Source: Zeimonas sp964481165 (GTDB lineage Bacteria > Pseudomonadota > Gammaproteobacteria > Burkholderiales > Burkholderiaceae_E). From it: a stretch of 64,000 nucleotides of DNA. Both the position numbers and the translations under genes were made by a program. How positions within the stretch are numbered: the stretch's first letter is position 1; every line of letters begins with the position of its first letter. Of this stretch, positions 60,858-64,000 are shown one piece after another. Where the stretch lies: the NCBI GenBank assembly GCA_964481165.1, contig CAYZYC010000001.1, positions 1 to 64,000 on the forward strand. The letters run 5' to 3'. Under the pieces are notes generated by a model that saw only the letters and a program-made list of their open reading frames with translations, was not told the origin of the DNA and did no database searches.

Positions 60858-61041
60858 TTGGGGGGCTTCCGGAAGTGACGGAACTGCTCAGGGGGAGTGT
60901 AACCGAGCGGTTCTTCGTCTTTTGTGCGCGCTCCGCACGGTATCTGCGGCGAGTGCCCGTGCGCGTGGCCGCGCGCGCGGCACCGCACCGGGGCTTTCGC
61001 TCCCGGCACCGCGCGGAGCGAACACAGAACGCCCAACACCA
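60858..61041. other. Intergenic stretch between trpS and the catabolic operon
   Basis: 184 bases, very GC-rich, with alternating GC runs near 60968-60980 and 61009-61016 that could fold but give no clean stem with a T tail. The promoter of the eight-gene operon should lie here; I cannot point to a convincing -35/-10 pair or repressor palindrome. Confidence 0.5.
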
Positions 61042-62048
61042 TCACAAGCGAAGTCCGACCGCGCGGCGCAAGCGTTCCATGAAAGGCACGGCGACTTCCC
61101 GCGCCTTGCGCGCGCCGGCGACCAGGATGTCGTCGACCTCCTGCGGATTCGCGACGAGCGCTTCGTAGCGTTCGCGCATCGGCGCGAGTTCGGCCTCGAC
61201 CAGCGCGTACAGCCGCTCCTTGGCCGCTCCCCAGCCGAGACCCTCTTCGAGTTCGGCCTGGAAGCGCGCCGCGTCGCCGGGTTCGGCGAACGCGCGGTAG
61301 ATCGCATGGACCTGCGAATTCTCCGCGTCCTTCGGTTCGCCGGGGACGCGCGAATCGGTGACGATGCGCCGGATCGAAGCGTGCAGCCGCTTCGAGCCCC
61401 CGTCGAACAGCGCGATCGTGTTGTCGTAGCTCTTCGACATCTTGCGTCCGTCCAGTCCGGGCAGCGTCGCGACATGCTCCTCGACCAGCGCCTGCGGCAG
61501 CACGAAGGGGCCCTCGCCGTCGCCGAATACCCGATTGAATCGCTGGGCGATGTCGCGCGCCATTTCGACGTGCTGCACCTGGTCGCGCCCGACCGGCACG
61601 AACCGCGCGTTGAACAGCAGGATGTCGGCCGCCATCAGCAGCGGATAGCCGAACAGGCCCATGCTGATGCCCGCATCGGGATCGTCGCCCGCGGCGTCGT
61701 TGCGATCGACGGCGGCCTTGTACGCGTGCGCGCGGTTCATCAGCCCCTTGGACGTAACGCAACCGAGAATCCAGGTGAGCTCGGGAATCTCGGGAATGTC
61801 GGACTGGCGGTACAGCGTGACCTGCTCCGGGTCGAGTCCGGCGGCGAGCCAGCTCGCGGCGATCTGCAGGCGCGACTGCCGCACGCGCGCAGGCTCGTCG
61901 CACTTGACGAGCGCGTGCAGGTCGGCCAGGAACAGGAACGAATCGAAGCGCCGATCGCGGCTCGCCTGCACCGTCGGACGGATCGCGCCGACGTAGTTCC
62001 CGAGGTGCGGGGTACCCGTCGTCGTGATTCCGGTGAGGACGCGCTCGT

Positions 62049-62052
<4 letters not shown>
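61042..62052 (-). CDS. trpS: Tryptophan-tRNA ligase
   Basis: A 336-residue class I aminoacyl-tRNA synthetase. The HIGH-type motif appears as TTTGTPHLGNYVGA and the KMSKS motif as GRKMSKSYDN; DQVQHVEMARDIAQRFN forms part of the active site. It charges tRNA-Trp. The ATG at 62052 overlaps the aconitase stop (ATGA), an unexpected coupling partner. Length is standard for bacterial TrpS. Confidence 0.95.

Positions 62053-64000
<1,948 letters not shown>

Overview
This 64 kb window reads as a chromosomal segment of a GC-rich (about two-thirds G+C by eye) Betaproteobacterium, most likely Burkholderiales. The best clues are the block mltG-tmk-holB-pilZ-tatD-ankyrin, read divergently from ygfZ-DUF4936-NRDE, and the general gene content. 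This is inferred from gene order and family recognition; no database search was run. Genes are densely packed on both strands, many with 4-base ATGA/GTGA/TTGA overlaps. I see no rRNA, tRNA, CRISPR array, prophage or intact insertion sequence, and no gene-free stretch over 300 bases. Both ends cut genes: a TAXI-type TRAP binding protein on the left and an aconitase on the right.

Layout. 1-4.7 kb: TAXI TRAP transporter (binding protein, strong terminator hairpin, fused permease) and an M48 lipoprotein protease. 4.7-12.6 kb: threonine dehydratase-like enzyme, chromate transporter with LysE exporter, HIT protein, SerA, NnrS, cupin and aspartate ammonia-lyase. 12.8-14.0 kb: a Xre/RES toxin-antitoxin pair with its own promoter and inverted repeat. 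14.0-22.5 kb: GST, SDR, patatin, GshA, GlxA-type regulator, TTC38-like protein, L,D-transpeptidase and a secreted low-complexity protein. 22.6-29.2 kb: large FAD/FeS dehydrogenase divergent from a serine-glyoxylate-type aminotransferase, DUF937, RlmJ, DM13 and DUF488 proteins. 29.3-35.4 kb: P2A calcium-type ATPase, then Ku, a MerR-TPR fusion and an ABC1 kinase in a tight chain. 35.5-45.1 kb: a very large hybrid sensor kinase, a beta-hydroxyacid dehydrogenase, DoxX, ZIP transporter and a split MacAB-like efflux pump. 45.1-52.5 kb: the conserved housekeeping block named above. 52.5-60.9 kb: an eight-gene minus-strand catabolic operon (beta-oxidation enzymes, haloalkane dehalogenase, two SDRs, an MDR reductase, an esterase, a GNAT). 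61-64 kb: trpS overlapped by the end of acnA.

How the genes work together. The window is mainly core metabolism and envelope upkeep with several small accessory modules. The most notable are the Xre-RES pair with a visible operator-like repeat, the Ku/MerR-TPR/ABC1 chain, and the FadB/thiolase/dehalogenase operon, whose dehalogenase retains every catalytic position expected of subfamily HLD-I. A 12-bp, five-copy in-frame repeat in ygfZ and a 12-bp tandem repeat in a 37-bp divergent promoter region are the clearest non-genic signals. I did not find a convincing completely new system; the strongest candidates are ranked in the findings.
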